Part shown: in pieces, positions 19,575-27,642 of the stretch | Layout of the letters: every line of letters begins with the position of its first letter | Numbering within the stretch: position 1 is the first letter of the stretch | Assembly: GCF_020905415.1 (NCBI RefSeq) | Contig: NZ_JAJJMP010000001.1 | Coordinates: forward strand, 711,501-775,500 | Reading direction: 5' to 3' | Origin: Myroides oncorhynchi | GTDB taxonomy: Bacteria > Bacteroidota > Bacteroidia > Flavobacteriales > Flavobacteriaceae | Length of the DNA stretch: 64,000 nucleotides | Program-made: the position numbers and the translations under genes | Notes under the pieces: generated by a model | What the model was told of the DNA's origin: nothing | The model's database searches: none | What the model saw: only the letters and a program-made list of their open reading frames with translations

Positions 19575-20204
19575 TTATTTTCCTTTACACAATTCTTGTG
19601 TTTTTAATGCCCAATCTTTTCCCCATGCTGGATAGAATGGCACATCACTCTTCTGTTTATCGAACAATTCTATCGACTTCTCTACCATCTTGCAATAATA
19701 AACCATATCTACTTTCATAAACTTAGCACTATTAATCTGAAAACTTGCCACAGAGTACACCGCTCTAGGATTAGTAGGATCTAACTCTATCGCCTTATCA
19801 TACGTCTTATTAATAATCGGAGTCTGCACCATCCCTTTATTCATCGGATCAGTAATCAACTCTAGCGTCTCATTCATTCCCTTCAGTACATACCACTCAC
19901 TTCCTCCTTTGTCTAACCATTGATCTATTAGTACACGATTAGCCGCTACGATATCCTCTATATCATCAGTATGTGGATTATTAAATCCTCCTGTGATACT
20001 AATAAACACCTTGTAGTACACAGGTATCCAGTTCTCTTTATCAGACATCGCTATACGGTCTAACATAGCCACTGCTTCTTTCGATTGTCCGCTTTGCCAT
20101 TGTTGCAACGCTTTTTGCATTCCTACTTCGTATTTAGATTGTCCGAAACTCATTACACTAAATACACCGAATAATAAAATCAATATCTTTTTCATCTTTT
20201 TCAT
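19575..20204 (-). CDS. secreted TPR-like protein
   Basis: A 209-residue protein with a signal peptide (MKKMKKILILLFGVFSVMSFGQ, cleavage after FG near residue 21). A helical body resembling TPR repeats follows (MQKALQQWQSGQSKEAVAML; ELDPTNPRAVYSVASFQINS). No lipobox, so probably periplasmic. It lies between the TonB-dependent receptor and the kinase/regulator pair and has its own promoter. It may be the substrate-processing or signalling partner of the receptor system (inference). Confidence 0.75.
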   Translation of the reverse strand: MKKMKKILILLFGVFSVMSFGQSKYEVGMQKALQQWQSGQSKEAVAMLDRIAMSDKENWIPVYYKVFISITGGFNNPHTDDIEDIVAANRVLIDQWLDKGGSEWYVLKGMNETLELITDPMNKGMVQTPIINKTYDKAIELDPTNPRAVYSVASFQINSAKFMKVDMVYYCKMVEKSIELFDKQKSDVPFYPAWGKDWALKTQELCKGK

Positions 20205-20228
20205 CTTTCTAATTATTTAATTACACAA

Positions 20229-20284
20229 CAAATCTACACTGACTATCAAACCTTAAAAAAACGAACTGCGCGAACTGTTGTTTT
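20229..20284 (-). promoter_or_regulatory. promoter and candidate operator of the TPR gene
   Basis: On the minus strand TAGATTTG (20236-20229) fits TAnnTTTG and ends 24 nt before the ATG. Exactly 29 nt upstream of the box lies TTCGCGCAG (20274-20266), inside CAACAGTTCGCGCAGTTCG, which is a direct repeat CAGTTCG-CG-CAGTTCG. The same nonamer lies at the same distance in front of the receptor gene. No -33 TTG is present at a normal spacing, consistent with an activator-dependent promoter. Confidence 0.55.
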
Positions 20285-20300
20285 TACTGTTTATATCGTA

Positions 20301-22433
20301 TTACAAATTCTCTAATTGGTTCTTCTTCTTATCTGCACTTATCGTCCACATAAACCCTACATATACAAATCGCTTTGCAGAAGCATTTGTAATATCTGGT
20401 TGTCCTCCATGTTGATTAAACTGATAAGCATATACAGGATTTCTACCTAACAAATTATCTACAGATAAATACACTATCTTTTGTCCACTGAATAGATAAG
20501 CCCAACTCATACTCACATTGTGTATGGGACTACTCTCATAAGTAGCTTTATTAGTTGTATTTATATCGTGGAAGTGACGTGGACTGCTATAATTATACGT
20601 CATACTCACCTGAGATTTCCATTGCTCTATCCAGTACTTCGTCACCACAAAGAAGTTGTGCTTCACTACATAAGACGGCTGTATCCATTCGTTCCAATAC
20701 ATTTCTTTGCGTTGAGAGTCTATATAAGTATAGGTTACCCAATAGCTAAAATTCTTAAACGTGATATTATCTTTCCAAAATAGGTCAAATCCCTTTGCAT
20801 ATCCCTCTCCTAACTGAGCATACTCACTTGGCTTACCTAATGGCGTTAAGAGCAACTTACTATAATCTTTATAAAATAACTCCGCTCTCAATAGACGCTT
20901 TCTAAATTCATAGGTATAGTTCAGTATATAATGATTGGCCTGCATCCAGTCTTCTTGTTTCATTGCTAATGACTGCTCTAAGTTCATCGCTTGATTAAAC
21001 ACCCCATATGAGAAAGACATCTGATGCTTAGGAGTCAACTGATAGGTCAACATTGCACGTGGCTCTACTGTCCAATCCGATATAGCCGAATATTTACTTA
21101 CTCTCACTCCCGCTCTCAATGACAAGTCTGATGTTATCTTCCAATTGTTCTCAAAAAACAGTGCCCATCTATTCGCATCTGTACCTAAGTCTTCTGATCT
21201 ACTTCCTTTACTTCTTGTCAAATCTAACTTAGAAGCCTGTACATCTATCCCGACAAAAGACTGAAACTGCCCATTCCACTGATAAGACAACTTCACCTTC
21301 TGATTCACATCCCAACTAATCTTCTTTATACTCAAATCATTGCTATCTCCTGTATAATCTATATATCCTAATCCCGTACCTACATCTAATCTCATATAAG
21401 GAGTTAGCTTCTTAAAGTACACGCTATTCATATACACATTACTCGACTTAAAGCCTAATGTATCTACTCTATTACTTGGTTGTACCTCTTGCTCGTACTT
21501 GATAGTAGAGAAATCTACAGCAGTATATAACTTATATCCACCGTCCTTAATCTCGCGCTTATACATCATCTCTCCTGAAGCTGTAGAGAAAGGTTTTTTA
21601 GTATTATATCGCTGTTTTACCACTGCTGTATAGGCTCCTAAGTTTAGATAGTTTAGACTATATGACAGCGAGTTCTTGCCCCACTGATGTGTCTGTGCGA
21701 AGCTTCCTCCTACAGTAGAGATAGAATAATCTCTACGTGACGGATCTATCTCATCTGATGTATCTAACTGCAATACTCCTGATAGCGCATCTCCAAACTC
21801 TGCGCTATACCCTCCTGCTGAGAAGGACATCCCCTTAAACAGAAACGGATTAAACTTAGAACGCACGGGCACATTACCTACAGAAGAGGTATAAGGTTGA
21901 AACACCCTTACTCCATTGACGAATATACCACTCTCCTCTGCTCTACCTCCACGTATCAGTAGTCTCCCGTCTTCTCCATTGGTCTGCGCTCCTGGCATGG
22001 TACTTAATACTCCCATAATATTACCAGGGCTACCTGCAGTACTCACTACATCCATTGCATTTAATCCTATACTCTCTGCGCGTCCTCTCATATTCTTGCT
22101 ATTCGTAGTAATAAGTATCTCTCCCATCACCTCATCTTGCCCACTTAATACAAAATGTCCATTATAATTCTCCTTTGTATTGATCTCTACATCGAGATTA
22201 CCATATTGTAGGTGCATTAACTTCAGTACTCCACTCACTACTGTATCTGTAACTGTAAAACTGAAATACCCTTTCGCATCGGTCAATGCTCCTTCAAAGC
22301 TATCTTCAAGGTACACATTCACATTCTCGATTGGCTTATTCTTATCGTTTACCACTGTACCCGATAGTTGAATCTGTTGTGCCTGCACAGCACCTAAACA
22401 TAAGGTTAATAACAGACATAGTAGTGTTCTCAT
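20301..22433 (-). CDS. TonB-dependent outer-membrane receptor with carboxypeptidase-like domain
   Basis: A 710-residue outer-membrane transporter. Signal peptide (MRTLLCLLLTLCLGAVQAQ), then a CarboxypepD_reg-like beta-sandwich (IQLSGTVVNDKNKPIENVNVYLE..., residues ~20-100), a plug domain (GNIMGVLSTMPGAQTNGEDGRLLIRGGRAEESGIFVNGV, residues ~125-230, quoted loosely) and a 22-strand barrel ending in an aromatic/hydrophobic strand (FVYVGFMWTIS). It is shorter than the SusC proteins in this window and has no SusD partner, so it resembles receptors for small ligands or peptides rather than polysaccharides. Substrate unknown. The TPR protein and two-component genes follow. Confidence 0.88.
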   Translation of the reverse strand: MRTLLCLLLTLCLGAVQAQQIQLSGTVVNDKNKPIENVNVYLEDSFEGALTDAKGYFSFTVTDTVVSGVLKLMHLQYGNLDVEINTKENYNGHFVLSGQDEVMGEILITTNSKNMRGRAESIGLNAMDVVSTAGSPGNIMGVLSTMPGAQTNGEDGRLLIRGGRAEESGIFVNGVRVFQPYTSSVGNVPVRSKFNPFLFKGMSFSAGGYSAEFGDALSGVLQLDTSDEIDPSRRDYSISTVGGSFAQTHQWGKNSLSYSLNYLNLGAYTAVVKQRYNTKKPFSTASGEMMYKREIKDGGYKLYTAVDFSTIKYEQEVQPSNRVDTLGFKSSNVYMNSVYFKKLTPYMRLDVGTGLGYIDYTGDSNDLSIKKISWDVNQKVKLSYQWNGQFQSFVGIDVQASKLDLTRSKGSRSEDLGTDANRWALFFENNWKITSDLSLRAGVRVSKYSAISDWTVEPRAMLTYQLTPKHQMSFSYGVFNQAMNLEQSLAMKQEDWMQANHYILNYTYEFRKRLLRAELFYKDYSKLLLTPLGKPSEYAQLGEGYAKGFDLFWKDNITFKNFSYWVTYTYIDSQRKEMYWNEWIQPSYVVKHNFFVVTKYWIEQWKSQVSMTYNYSSPRHFHDINTTNKATYESSPIHNVSMSWAYLFSGQKIVYLSVDNLLGRNPVYAYQFNQHGGQPDITNASAKRFVYVGFMWTISADKKKNQLENL

Positions 22434-22457
22434 CTTTCTTCTTGATTAATTCTATCA

Positions 22458-22516
22458 CAAACCTACATCTCCTCTCCCTCCTCAGAAAAAGTACCTGCGC
22501 GAATGGTTAGTTTTAA
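22458..22516 (-). promoter_or_regulatory. promoter and candidate operator of the TonB-dependent receptor gene
   Basis: On the minus strand TAGGTTTG (22465-22458) fits TAnnTTTG and ends 24 nt before the ATG at 22433. TTCGCGCAG (22503-22495) lies exactly 29 nt upstream of the box, as in the TPR promoter, within AACCATTCGCGCAGGTAC. The region between element and box has no TTG. Further upstream are three TTGACAGT copies (22537, 22551, 22558). Confidence 0.55.
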
Positions 22517-22605
22517 TGCTCGAATGGGGAGAATGGTTGACAGTGTACGGTTGACAGTTGACAGTCTGTGCGGAATGAATGATTCTTGTTCACTTATAGA
22601 TATAA

Positions 22606-22643
22606 AAAAACGGCTAATAGCTCTTATGCCATTAACCGTTTTA
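22606..22643. terminator. terminator behind rloB; copy 1 of a direct repeat flanking rloAB
   Basis: A bidirectional hairpin (AAACGG-c-TAAT ... ATTA-a-CCGTTT) between flanking A and T tracts. Its first 19 bases (AAAAACGGCTAATAGCTCT) are identical to 26284-26302, and the rest is nearly so, giving direct repeats on either side of the RloAB module. Confidence 0.75.
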
Positions 22644-22660
22644 CTTTATGTACTTATATC

Positions 22661-22888
22661 TTACTTTCTACTATTTTCTCTAAGCAACTCAACTAATTGA
22701 TAAACTAATGTTACTGGGTTTTGTTGTGAGTAAGATAATTCCATCTGTGTCTCATATAACCTCTTTGCATTCTTAATGGCTAAGTCTATACTTCCCTTAT
22801 CGGCAAGTATACTATACATCGCCTCACATTGCTTTCGTTCCTTACCAACTTTACTATAATTTAAGTCAAGCTTCTTACTCAAGTATTC
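22661..22888 (-). pseudogene. rloB: rloB, 3' fragment (separated by an IS element)
   Basis: The last 75 codons of rloB, beginning EYLSKKLDLNYSKVG and ending NPVTLVYQLVELLREN, the typical RloB C-terminal end. An apparent start at 22909 (GTG) lies inside the IS terminal repeat and is an accident of the insertion, so the fragment is not an independent gene. Removing the IS and one 7-bp target copy joins it in frame to the 5' fragment (GAG TAT TAT TAT GAA TAC), restoring a 225-residue protein. Confidence 0.85.
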
Positions 22889-22919
22889 ATAATAACTCAA
22901 GTTTCGCACCTCAAAAAAA

Positions 22920-24353
22920 TTATGTAAGTGGTTGATGTTTAAAGTTAACAGTATTTAGTAAGAGTTCAAAATCTTCTATACTTGATATTACTTTAGCTGT
23001 AAACTCTACAATATCAATGTTGTCAATGAATTTTTCAATAAATTCCAAAATTAGACTTACAACAGCTAATATCCTTATATTTAATTTGTGTTCAATATAG
23101 TCTTGTTTCAAATCTTTAAACAACCCGCCTAAGGTTTCATAAGCTTCCATACGGTATCGAATACTAGCAAGTAAATACTGAGTCATTGTAATTGTTATTT
23201 GTGCAATGTGAACATCGAAGTTCGTTGACTGACATTTTCCAAGTTTAAAGAGTTGCTTCGCTTCTTTAAAAAAAACTTCAATTGACCACCTAATACTGTA
23301 AATTTCAATTGCTTTGATAAAAGTTAATGTGGTGTCTGTAGCTATTAAAGTATGCCATTTACCATTCTGACCACGTTTTGAAATAAAAACAGCAACTTTA
23401 AGTCCATCGATTTCAGATATGTAGTGATAATAATAGTAATTAAGTTTACGACATCTTTTAGGCTTAAGTTGCTGTTTCTTAAGTTGTGAAATGGTCTTAA
23501 CTTTGGATTCAACTTCAATTTTACTATTGTATTTATACATTCCAATAATATGAATTGTCTTGCCAAGACTACGTATTTTTTTAAGTAAACTAATACTAGT
23601 AAACCAAGTATCCATTAAAACATAATCTATTGCTATTTTACGCTTTATAATCCTTGAAAACATTTGTATTAGTACATCCGTCTTCTTTTTGTTTAGTTCT
23701 GTATATCTTTTTGAAGCAACCGTTTTAGGGCATCTAGTGGTCTTTTTTTGCTCTTTACGTTGCTTTATTGTTAAACCATATTTTTGTTTTGATTTTTTAT
23801 TCTCACGATGTAAACTAAAATCAATTGGAATAAAAATACTCCCATTCCAATATCCTGCTACTAGTAATTTGAATCCTAGATAGTATGTCTTTGAAACATG
23901 ATTGTATATTTTTGAGATACCTTCGATAGTTTCTCCTGTTTTATGAAGGTCTGTATCATCAAAAATTAAACACTTCGTAGCATTTTCTGTTGAAGTAAAA
24001 AGCTCCTCCTTTTGTAAATATTGTTTTACAAACTGAAATAGAAATGATCTCCAATTGATGTTTTGATTTGCTAAAAGTCGATAGTAAGAATCTTTACCAC
24101 ATAAACTTATACCTGAGTTTTTGCTACTGACAAGTTCATTAATGCTTTGAATACCAATAATAGAAAAGACTAAGAGTGAACCGATTAATTGTTCAAAAGA
24201 ATAACCCGCTTTCTTGCACCAGTTAAATTGGTTTTTATTTTTATTGAATCCTAAAATATTTAGATGCGCCTGTAGATATTCAGAACTCATCCAAACCTTT
24301 TTAAACTTTCCTTTTAATTCTTCAACTTTAGTAATATCTTCGTGTTGTAGCAT
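22920..24353 (-). CDS. IS4-family transposase
   Basis: A 477-residue DDE transposase. Catalytic residues can be placed: Asp132 (LIFDDTDLHKTG), Asp248 (VLMDTWFTS) and Glu359 in the IS4 signature Y-(2)-R-(3)-E-(6)-K (YSIRWSIEVFFKEAK, residues 352-366). The DNA-binding N-terminal part contains the usual helical region. The frame is intact, so the element may be active. A hairpin in the 5' leader probably insulates the gene from outside transcription. Confidence 0.93.
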   Translation of the reverse strand: MLQHEDITKVEELKGKFKKVWMSSEYLQAHLNILGFNKNKNQFNWCKKAGYSFEQLIGSLLVFSIIGIQSINELVSSKNSGISLCGKDSYYRLLANQNINWRSFLFQFVKQYLQKEELFTSTENATKCLIFDDTDLHKTGETIEGISKIYNHVSKTYYLGFKLLVAGYWNGSIFIPIDFSLHRENKKSKQKYGLTIKQRKEQKKTTRCPKTVASKRYTELNKKKTDVLIQMFSRIIKRKIAIDYVLMDTWFTSISLLKKIRSLGKTIHIIGMYKYNSKIEVESKVKTISQLKKQQLKPKRCRKLNYYYYHYISEIDGLKVAVFISKRGQNGKWHTLIATDTTLTFIKAIEIYSIRWSIEVFFKEAKQLFKLGKCQSTNFDVHIAQITITMTQYLLASIRYRMEAYETLGGLFKDLKQDYIEHKLNIRILAVVSLILEFIEKFIDNIDIVEFTAKVISSIEDFELLLNTVNFKHQPLT

Positions 24354-24391
24354 GTTTTGTACTTTGTGTGTGGTAACTTAAAGATACAATA

Positions 24392-24415
24392 AAACCAAGG
24401 GAACCCCCTTGGTTT
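24392..24415 (-). promoter_or_regulatory. hairpin in the transposase leader
   Basis: AAACCAAGGG (24392-24401) pairs perfectly with CCCTTGGTTT (24406-24415). It lies between the outer end of the IS and the transposase start; on the minus strand it is followed by TTTTATTG. Such inner-end structures in other IS elements stop or hide transcription entering from the host gene, here rloAB. Confidence 0.6.
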
Positions 24416-24470
24416 GCATGCTATTTTTTTATCCTTTTAAACCCTGTGAAATAGGGGTGCGAAACTTGAG

Positions 24471-24920
24471 ATAATAATACTCTCGTCTGTTTTTTTGATC
24501 GAAGTATTCAAAGTGTAAACAATGCCACAGTTCAAAAGAATCATTAGAATAAGCCACTTTAATATTATGTCCCTTTGCCTTAGTTATGGCATTATCATAA
24601 GCAGAAATCTCTTTTTCTCCCTGATTAATATCCATATCAAACACACTCCACACCTGATCATATTTATCTGCTTTCATCAACTCTATGGTCAAATCAACTA
24701 ATTGCTCTTTAGTCTGACCATAAGACACAGCCTTTACAGTACAGCTTACTACAGGAAAAGACTTAAAGTACAACTCCTCTGACTGTCCTTCACAAACAAT
24801 CAAAATAGTCTTGCGCATCTCTAAGTGACTTACTTTAATAGCAATATCACCTGTACGTCTTAACCAAGGTTTATCCCCTTTCTTATCTGTTACCTTTATA
24901 GCTCTAGTTTTCTTCCCCAT
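24471..24920 (-). pseudogene. rloB: rloB, 5' fragment (interrupted by an IS element)
   Basis: Codons 1-150 of an RloB-family protein. Its start overlaps the end of rloA by 17 bp. The TOPRIM-like residues of the family are present: Glu44 (ILIVCEGQSEELYFKSF) and the DxD motif Asp95/Asp97 (WSVFDMDIN), followed by NDSFELWHCLHFEYF. In the current sequence translation runs into the IS (LKFRTPISQGLKG, stop at 24429), giving a truncated protein without the C-terminal 75 residues. The full-length family is about 200-240 residues, matching the reconstructed 225. Confidence 0.85.
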
Positions 24921-26193
24921 CGTCTATCAAGTCAAATAGTTTATTGAAATCACCAAGATAAGGAATTGCGCCGAACTTTCCTTTAATATATTCCTCTTCA
25001 AAAGAAGCTGAATTACGCACTCCTTTAAACTCAATCAAACTATACAAATGACTTGCTCCCATAGAATCTTTCTCCACAAAGTCTATTTGGTCTTTTCTAA
25101 ACATCTTATTATCTAAGAGATTAATATCATGTGTAGTAAAGACCAGCTGTGGCGAAGTCTTACTATTCTTTTGAAACAATCTTATAATCTCTCTTGTTAA
25201 CATAGGATGAAACCTTGCATCAAACTCATCAATAATCAATGGCGTCTCATTCTTAAATGCTTCATAGATACACGGCGCCATCTCAAACAGTTTTTTTGTT
25301 CCTTCGGATTCATCAAAGAAAGCTATAGCTCCCATAAACACCTCTTTCCCCTCCTCATCAAATACTGGTCTTTTAGAAGCAAGAAACTTATCTGAATCCT
25401 TCATACTTAATGAGCTTTCTTCTCTTGTCTCAAAAAAAAACACATCTCTAATTCCAATATCCCCTACTTTTAAAATATTAAGTATATACGTTTTAAGCTT
25501 CTCATCCTTCATTGCTTCTTCAGCAGTTTGTTGTAATTTTTTATCACCCAAACCACTAACTATATTAATTGAAGAGATAGATTTAACCACATTCGATGAA
25601 ATCTCTGCAATACCAAAAGAAGACAATGTTGTTAACAGAAGAGCATTAGGCCTAAATAGCTTTTTATCATCATTCTTACTACCCAAAACATTAAGTAACA
25701 TTTCCCCTTCATTGAATGACGTTTTATTTAACTCAATTATTACCATTCCTTCTCTAATAAACAAAGGCTCCTCACGCTTACCTTTTCTAGTATATAACCA
25801 TTCTGAATGCACTTCATCTCTACCAACCTCAAAACCATAACGGTAACGAACTCCTTTATCCCAAAAAACAAGTTGAAAATAAGCTGGTTTCTCTATAGTC
25901 TCAACAGAAAAAAGAAAGGGCATAATACCCTTCAATAAAGTTTTATCTACAACCGAGTTTTGTACAATATCAATAAATGTAGACAAAGCCTGAATAATAT
26001 TACTCTTCCCACTTGCATTAGCACCATAGATAGCTTTAGTCTTTAGCAGCTTTATATCTATACCTACCTTAGAGATACGATTATTATCATCTACCTCTGC
26101 GTATTTTGACACAGACTTAGTCGCCATCATATTAAGCGTATTAATATCTTTAAAGGACCTAAAGTTACCCACACTAAATTCCTGAATATACAT
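24904..26193 (-). CDS. AAA-family ATPase, RloA/AbiLi-like
   Basis: A 429-residue ATPase of the AAA_15/AAA_21 (OLD/SMC-like) group. Walker A is GANASGKS (residues 57-64) and the Walker B region LIIDEFDARFHP has Asp322/Glu323, followed by the switch LVFTTHDINLLD. The N-terminal MYIQEFSVGNFRSFKDI is typical of RecF-like ATPases acting with nucleases. Paired with rloB downstream, it matches the RloA/RloB arrangement seen beside restriction systems and in AbiL-type phage abortive infection. The gene is intact but its partner is broken. A TATATTTG box lies 27-34 nt before the start (26227-26220). Confidence 0.85.
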   Translation of the reverse strand: MYIQEFSVGNFRSFKDINTLNMMATKSVSKYAEVDDNNRISKVGIDIKLLKTKAIYGANASGKSNIIQALSTFIDIVQNSVVDKTLLKGIMPFLFSVETIEKPAYFQLVFWDKGVRYRYGFEVGRDEVHSEWLYTRKGKREEPLFIREGMVIIELNKTSFNEGEMLLNVLGSKNDDKKLFRPNALLLTTLSSFGIAEISSNVVKSISSINIVSGLGDKKLQQTAEEAMKDEKLKTYILNILKVGDIGIRDVFFFETREESSLSMKDSDKFLASKRPVFDEEGKEVFMGAIAFFDESEGTKKLFEMAPCIYEAFKNETPLIIDEFDARFHPMLTREIIRLFQKNSKTSPQLVFTTHDINLLDNKMFRKDQIDFVEKDSMGASHLYSLIEFKGVRNSASFEEEYIKGKFGAIPYLGDFNKLFDLIDDGEEN

Positions 26194-26283
26194 TATTTCT
26201 AAATTTGTTTAAAAATACGCAAATATAAAGATAACACCAAGAATAAAATATTATATTAACGCAAGACAATATAGAACTAATCC

Positions 26284-26320
26284 AAAAACGGCTAATAGCT
26301 CTATACTATTAACCGATTTA
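26284..26320. terminator. terminator behind the ATP-grasp gene; copy 2 of the repeat flanking rloAB
   Basis: A hairpin AAACGG-c-TAAT ... ATTA-a-CCGATTT, sharing 19 identical leading bases and most of the remainder with 22606-22643 in the same orientation. Confidence 0.7.
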
Positions 26321-26326
26321 TATCCT

Positions 26327-27061
26327 CTAAAAATTTAAATAATCTACCGTACCTGTCATCTCTGCCCATCGTGCTGATAAGAACTTAGCATAGTGCTGTG
26401 CTGATAAACCATAACTACCTAATGAGTGTCCTTCATTAACCTCAACCAAGACAGTATCTCCTGTCTCAGTCACACCGAAGTCTAAGGCATAAGCATTAGG
26501 TTGATTATCAAAATCTGCTATTGCACGTCGCACTACCTCCACATCTATTACTTTACCCCAATCTCCTTTATATCGTCTGATATCGAGTATCTCTTTATAA
26601 CGTATAAAGCATCTAAACTCTGTCTTAAAATCCACTATCTCAGAACACAATACTACAGTAGGCTTGTCCGCATCTATCAATCCTATAAAATCAAGTTCAC
26701 TATTAAACACCTTACCTGCAAACTTCTTAGTTTCCACATCAGGCTTTACAAATATCCCAAAGCGTTCATTTTCTAAGATCTCCTCTAAAGTACTCTTCCA
26801 AATCTCTCTCTTCAAGTATTTCTTTAGTTCTAGTGGATAATCTATTCCTGTCAAATCTAAATCTACACCCACATTCTTTAACCTCTTTCTGACATTGCCA
26901 ATACCACCTACTAAAACATCTTCGGGACTAATCTCTATTATACCATCTACATCATAGTATTTGATAACTTCATAACCAAAGTGTTTAAACCCCTCATTGG
27001 CTATAAAAGCATTCACGTTATAAAATTCTCCGTCTTTATCTGTTTGTATATATGCTCTCAT
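26327..27061 (-). CDS. ATP-grasp domain protein (DUF4343-like)
   Basis: A 244-residue cytosolic protein. The central segment FGIFVKPDVETKKFAGKVF resembles the ATP-binding lysine region of ATP-grasp enzymes. The C-terminal ALDFGVTETGDTVLVEVNEGHSLGSYGL carries the E-x-N metal-binding motif. ATP-grasp enzymes form carboxylate-amine or -thiol bonds; the substrate here cannot be read. It stands alone between terminators, with the membrane pair upstream on the same strand. Confidence 0.75.
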   Translation of the reverse strand: MRAYIQTDKDGEFYNVNAFIANEGFKHFGYEVIKYYDVDGIIEISPEDVLVGGIGNVRKRLKNVGVDLDLTGIDYPLELKKYLKREIWKSTLEEILENERFGIFVKPDVETKKFAGKVFNSELDFIGLIDADKPTVVLCSEIVDFKTEFRCFIRYKEILDIRRYKGDWGKVIDVEVVRRAIADFDNQPNAYALDFGVTETGDTVLVEVNEGHSLGSYGLSAQHYAKFLSARWAEMTGTVDYLNF

Positions 27062-27173
27062 TATTGTTGCTTTTTAAAATACACCTTAGGACTATGGTAA
27101 TAACGTCCTTATCGCATAATAATTATCCACAGAATATGTCCTGTTGACGATAGGAAACATCTCATCAATAATT

Positions 27174-27239
27174 TTACGCATTGAAAATATTGAAACTATG
27201 CATCTTACCATCGAAGTCTAAATCCTTATCATAACGCAG
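27174..27239 (-). pseudogene. remnant of a GNAT acetyltransferase 3' end
   Basis: A 66-bp stretch reads LRYDKDLDFDGKMHSFNIFNA, stop, on the minus strand. It aligns with the C-terminus of the intact GNAT gene at 28135 (LRYDRAFDFDGHTGVLYVITQ), and at DNA level the CCATCGAAGTC and CTTATCATAACGCAG-type segments match. No start or remaining domain is present, so it is a leftover of a duplication or rearrangement. Confidence 0.7.
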
Positions 27240-27258
27240 TTTCTGTTAACCTCTTTAT

Positions 27259-27642
27259 TTACCCTACAAACCCAATAATCACCAACATTGCTAAATTAAT
27301 TCCAAAGAAAATACAGATAATAAGTAACAACTTTCTCATAACCCCGAAAGCTTCACCTAATAGTTCTTCTGAACCTTGTGACATACCTTTTCGTAGCAAT
27401 CTGTTTAGTGATAGTAACCGTATCGAAGCATAACTACTCAATACGAAACTTAGAAGATTCATAAATACTGGTGGGTACTCTTGCACCGATAACCTAACGA
27501 ATAATTCAAAAAAACTTACTAAGGCTATCACAGCACAAAACACAATTAGAGGAATTATCCAATTACTAATGCGTTTTAAGTATATTAATGATTGCACTGT
27601 CAAAATCAACTTTTGACTATTTTGACTTACTTCATTATCCAT
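27259..27642 (-). CDS. small membrane protein, DUF5362-like (copy B2)
   Basis: A 127-residue protein with three to four membrane spans (NWIIPLIVFCAVIALVSFF, VFMNLLSFVLSSYASIRLL, LLLIICIFFGINLAMLVIIGF) and the cytosolic loop RKGMSQGSEELLGEAFGVM, equivalent to the loop in 16339-16707. Its ATG overlaps the stop of the upstream partner by one base, so the pair is translationally coupled. Function unknown. Confidence 0.65.
   Translation of the reverse strand: MDNEVSQNSQKLILTVQSLIYLKRISNWIIPLIVFCAVIALVSFFELFVRLSVQEYPPVFMNLLSFVLSSYASIRLLSLNRLLRKGMSQGSEELLGEAFGVMRKLLLIICIFFGINLAMLVIIGFVG

Larger units (their letters stand above)
22896..24470 (-). mobile_element. IS4-family insertion sequence, 1575 bp, inside rloB
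   Basis: Perfect 15-bp terminal inverted repeats: CTCAAGTTTCGCACC at 22896-22910 and its complement at 24456-24470. A 7-bp direct target duplication ATAATAA flanks the element at 22889-22895 and 24471-24477. One transposase gene fills most of the element. The exact repeats and intact reading frame indicate a recent insertion. A 7-bp duplication fits the ISPepr1-like subgroup of IS4 better than IS4 sensu stricto, from memory of the family. Confidence 0.93.

Noticed and set aside
22661..22909. Independent 82-residue gene starting with MRNLSYYEY
   Set aside because: Its first codons come from the IS terminal repeat; it is the 3' part of interrupted rloB.
24429..24920. Complete 163-residue RloB
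   Set aside because: The last 13 residues are encoded by the IS end; the natural C-terminus lies beyond the element.
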